Source of the DNA: Rhodoferax sp.
Lineage (GTDB): Bacteria > Pseudomonadota > Gammaproteobacteria > Burkholderiales > Burkholderiaceae_C
Length of the DNA: 7,638 nucleotides
Direction: 5' to 3'
NCBI GenBank assembly: GCA_028292305.1
Contig: JAQGMQ010000352.1
Location: forward strand, 1 to 7,638
The position numbers and the translations under genes are program-made. Of the stretch, positions 6,141 to 7,638 are shown one piece after another; position 1 is the stretch's first letter; every line of letters starts with the position of its first letter. A model generated the notes under the pieces. It saw only the letters and a program-made list of their open reading frames with translations. It did no database searches and had not been told where the DNA came from.

Positions 6141-7638
6141 TGCACAGCGCCTCAGATGTCCTGATCATCGGCAGCGGCATAGGCGGCGCCACGCTGGCTT
6201 ACGGCCTGGTGCAGCGAGGCGTGCGTGTGACCATGCTCGAGCGCGGCGTCTCCTTGCCACGCGAAGCACAGAACTGGAATGTGAACGAGGTTTTTCACAA
6301 CAAGCGTTATGTGCCGCAGGAAGAATGGCTGGACAAGGATGGCGCCAGCTTCCGGCCGGGCAATTACTACTATGTGGGCGGCAGCAGCAAGCTCTTCGGC
6401 GCCACCATGATGCGCATGCGCGAGCAGGATTTCGAGGCGCTCGCGCACGAAGGCGGCAGCTCGCCCGCCTGGCCGATCCGTTATGCCGATCTGGCACCGT
6501 ATTACGACCGGGCCGAAAGGCTCTACCAGGTCCACGGCCGTGTGGGCGCTGACCCGACCGCCCCGCCTGGGATGCAAGCCTATCCGTTTCCCGAGATGCC
6601 GAGTGAGCCTTTCATCGAGAAGGTGGCCGAGGCACTGAAGGACATCGGCGTGTGCGCCTTTCCCATTCCCGCGGCGATCCAGAACCACCAGGGCGGCGCG
6701 TGCATCCAGTGCAATACCTGCGACGGTTTTCCTTGCCGGATCAACGCCAAGAATGACGCGGAAGTTGCCGCCATAGGCCCCGCCTTGGCAACCGGGCTGC
6801 TCGAGCTCAGGACCGACTGCATGGTCGAAAGGCTGGTCCTCTCCGCCGATGGGCGAAAGGTGGAGTCTGTGCAGTACCAGGAAGGCGGGGTCAAGAAGAG
6901 CTTGTCGGCCCCGATCGTGGTGCTGGCCTGCAGCGCCGTGAATTCTGCGGCCCTGCTGTTGCGCTCGGCCTGCCCGCAGGCGCCGAATGGCGTGGCCAAC
7001 ACGTCGGACGTGGTGGGGCGCTACTACATGGCGCACAACAACACGGCCTTGATGAGCATCGGCTGGCGCGTCAACCCCACGTCGTTCCAGAAGACCCTGT
7101 CCATCAACGACTTCTACTTTGGCGACGCCGACTATCCGCTGCCCATGGGCAACATCCAGCTGCTGGGCAAGCTGCAAAGCGGCATGTTGACGGCGGGGCA
7201 GAAACATGTGCCGCCCATCGTCGGAACCATGATGGCGCAGCGCAGCGTGGACTGGTGGGTCATGTCCGAGGACCTGCCCGATCCAGAGAACCGCGTGACG
7301 CTGCAGGCGGGCCGCATCAAGGTGTCCTATACCGCGAACAACCTCGGCGGCCACCGGCAGCTGGTGAGCCGCGCGGTGGGCATGATGAAAAACATCGGGT
7401 TCAAGCTCAACATCGTCAAGTTCATGGGTGGCCTGTCGGTCTCGCACCAGTGCGGCACGGTGCGCTTCGGCACCGATCCGAGCAGCGCCGCGCTCGACCC
7501 GTTCTGCCGGTCCTTCGACCATCGCAATCTTTTTGTCGTCGACGCTTCGTTCATGCCTTCGTCCTCAGCCGTCAATCCCGCATTGACGATTGCCGCGCAG
7601 GCGCTGCGGGTGGCCGACCACATCGCCACAAGTGACCT
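6140..7638 (+). CDS. GMC-family FAD-dependent oxidoreductase (C-terminal end beyond the window)
   Basis: The ATG at 6140 overlaps the preceding TGA by one base (TGATG), and the frame is open for 499 codons to the window end. The N-terminal FAD-binding Rossmann motif is VLIIGSGIGG (G11, G13, G16) with the ribose-binding Glu34 in TMLERG. YYVGGSSKLFGATMMRMR (about 76-93) is the GMC flavin-contact segment. The active-site pair is His436 in SHQCGT and Asn479 in NPALTIAAQALRVADHI, as in glucose-methanol-choline oxidoreductases. Only a few residues can be missing after Asn479's helix. Cys188, Cys191, Cys194 and Cys199 form a CX2CX2CX4C motif, unusual for oxidases and more like dehydrogenase-type members. 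No signal peptide is visible at this start. It probably oxidises an alcohol group of the imported carbohydrate; the substrate and electron acceptor are unknown. Confidence 0.9.
   Translation, partial: MHSASDVLIIGSGIGGATLAYGLVQRGVRVTMLERGVSLPREAQNWNVNEVFHNKRYVPQEEWLDKDGASFRPGNYYYVGGSSKLFGATMMRMREQDFEALAHEGGSSPAWPIRYADLAPYYDRAERLYQVHGRVGADPTAPPGMQAYPFPEMPSEPFIEKVAEALKDIGVCAFPIPAAIQNHQGGACIQCNTCDGFPCRINAKNDAEVAAIGPALATGLLELRTDCMVERLVLSADGRKVESVQYQEGGVKKSLSAPIVVLACSAVNSAALLLRSACPQAPNGVANTSDVVGRYYMAHNNTALMSIGWRVNPTSFQKTLSINDFYFGDADYPLPMGNIQLLGKLQSGMLTAGQKHVPPIVGTMMAQRSVDWWVMSEDLPDPENRVTLQAGRIKVSYTANNLGGHRQLVSRAVGMMKNIGFKLNIVKFMGGLSVSHQCGTVRFGTDPSSAALDPFCRSFDHRNLFVVDASFMPSSSAVNPALTIAAQALRVADHIATSD

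Noticed and set aside
6152..7522. A 456-codon minus-strand frame opposite the GMC gene
   Set aside because: The low-complexity His/Arg/Ala-rich product has no family features, while the plus strand has an unbroken GMC enzyme with its FAD and active-site motifs.

Overview
The window (7638 bp) looks like a carbohydrate or polyol catabolic locus from a GC-rich proteobacterium. A betaproteobacterium of the Comamonadaceae type is my best guess, from the GC-rich codon use and the gene families; no marker gene fixes the taxon.

Layout. At the left edge the first 63 codons of a leftward-transcribed helix-turn-helix regulator run off the window (1-190, minus strand). About 425 bp of divergent intergenic DNA follow. 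They hold a perfect 10-bp GC-rich inverted repeat (437-478) and a group of three TGCGTCA-type half-sites (497-535) that could be the regulator's operator. From 617 to the right edge all genes are on the plus strand and closely spaced, as in one operon: a ThuA-domain protein (617-1252); a thiamine-diphosphate enzyme related to IolD and acetolactate synthase (1290-3089); two sugar ABC-importer permeases resembling GtsB and GtsC (3176-4132 and 4168-5034); a MalK/UgpC/GtsD-type ATPase (5037-6140); and a GMC-family FAD oxidoreductase (6140 to the window end, only its last residues missing).

How the genes may work together. The transporter would bring in a sugar, polyol or cyclitol. The GMC enzyme would oxidise an alcohol group. 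The IolD-like enzyme would act on a diketone or 2-keto intermediate by C-C bond cleavage or hydrolysis. The ThuA protein may act on a keto-sugar intermediate. This pathway is inference, and the substrate is not readable from the sequence. No solute-binding protein gene lies in the window, although such importers need one.

The most striking observation is a single in-frame TAG codon (2529-2531) at codon 414 of the otherwise intact IolD-like gene. Coding resumes in the same frame directly after it, and the essential diphosphate-binding motif lies downstream of the stop. It could be a fresh nonsense mutation, a sequence error or readthrough. Other points of interest are a 10-bp hairpin between the enzyme and transporter genes, a 9-bp triplicate repeat across the stop/start junction of the two permeases, and a four-cysteine motif in the GMC enzyme.
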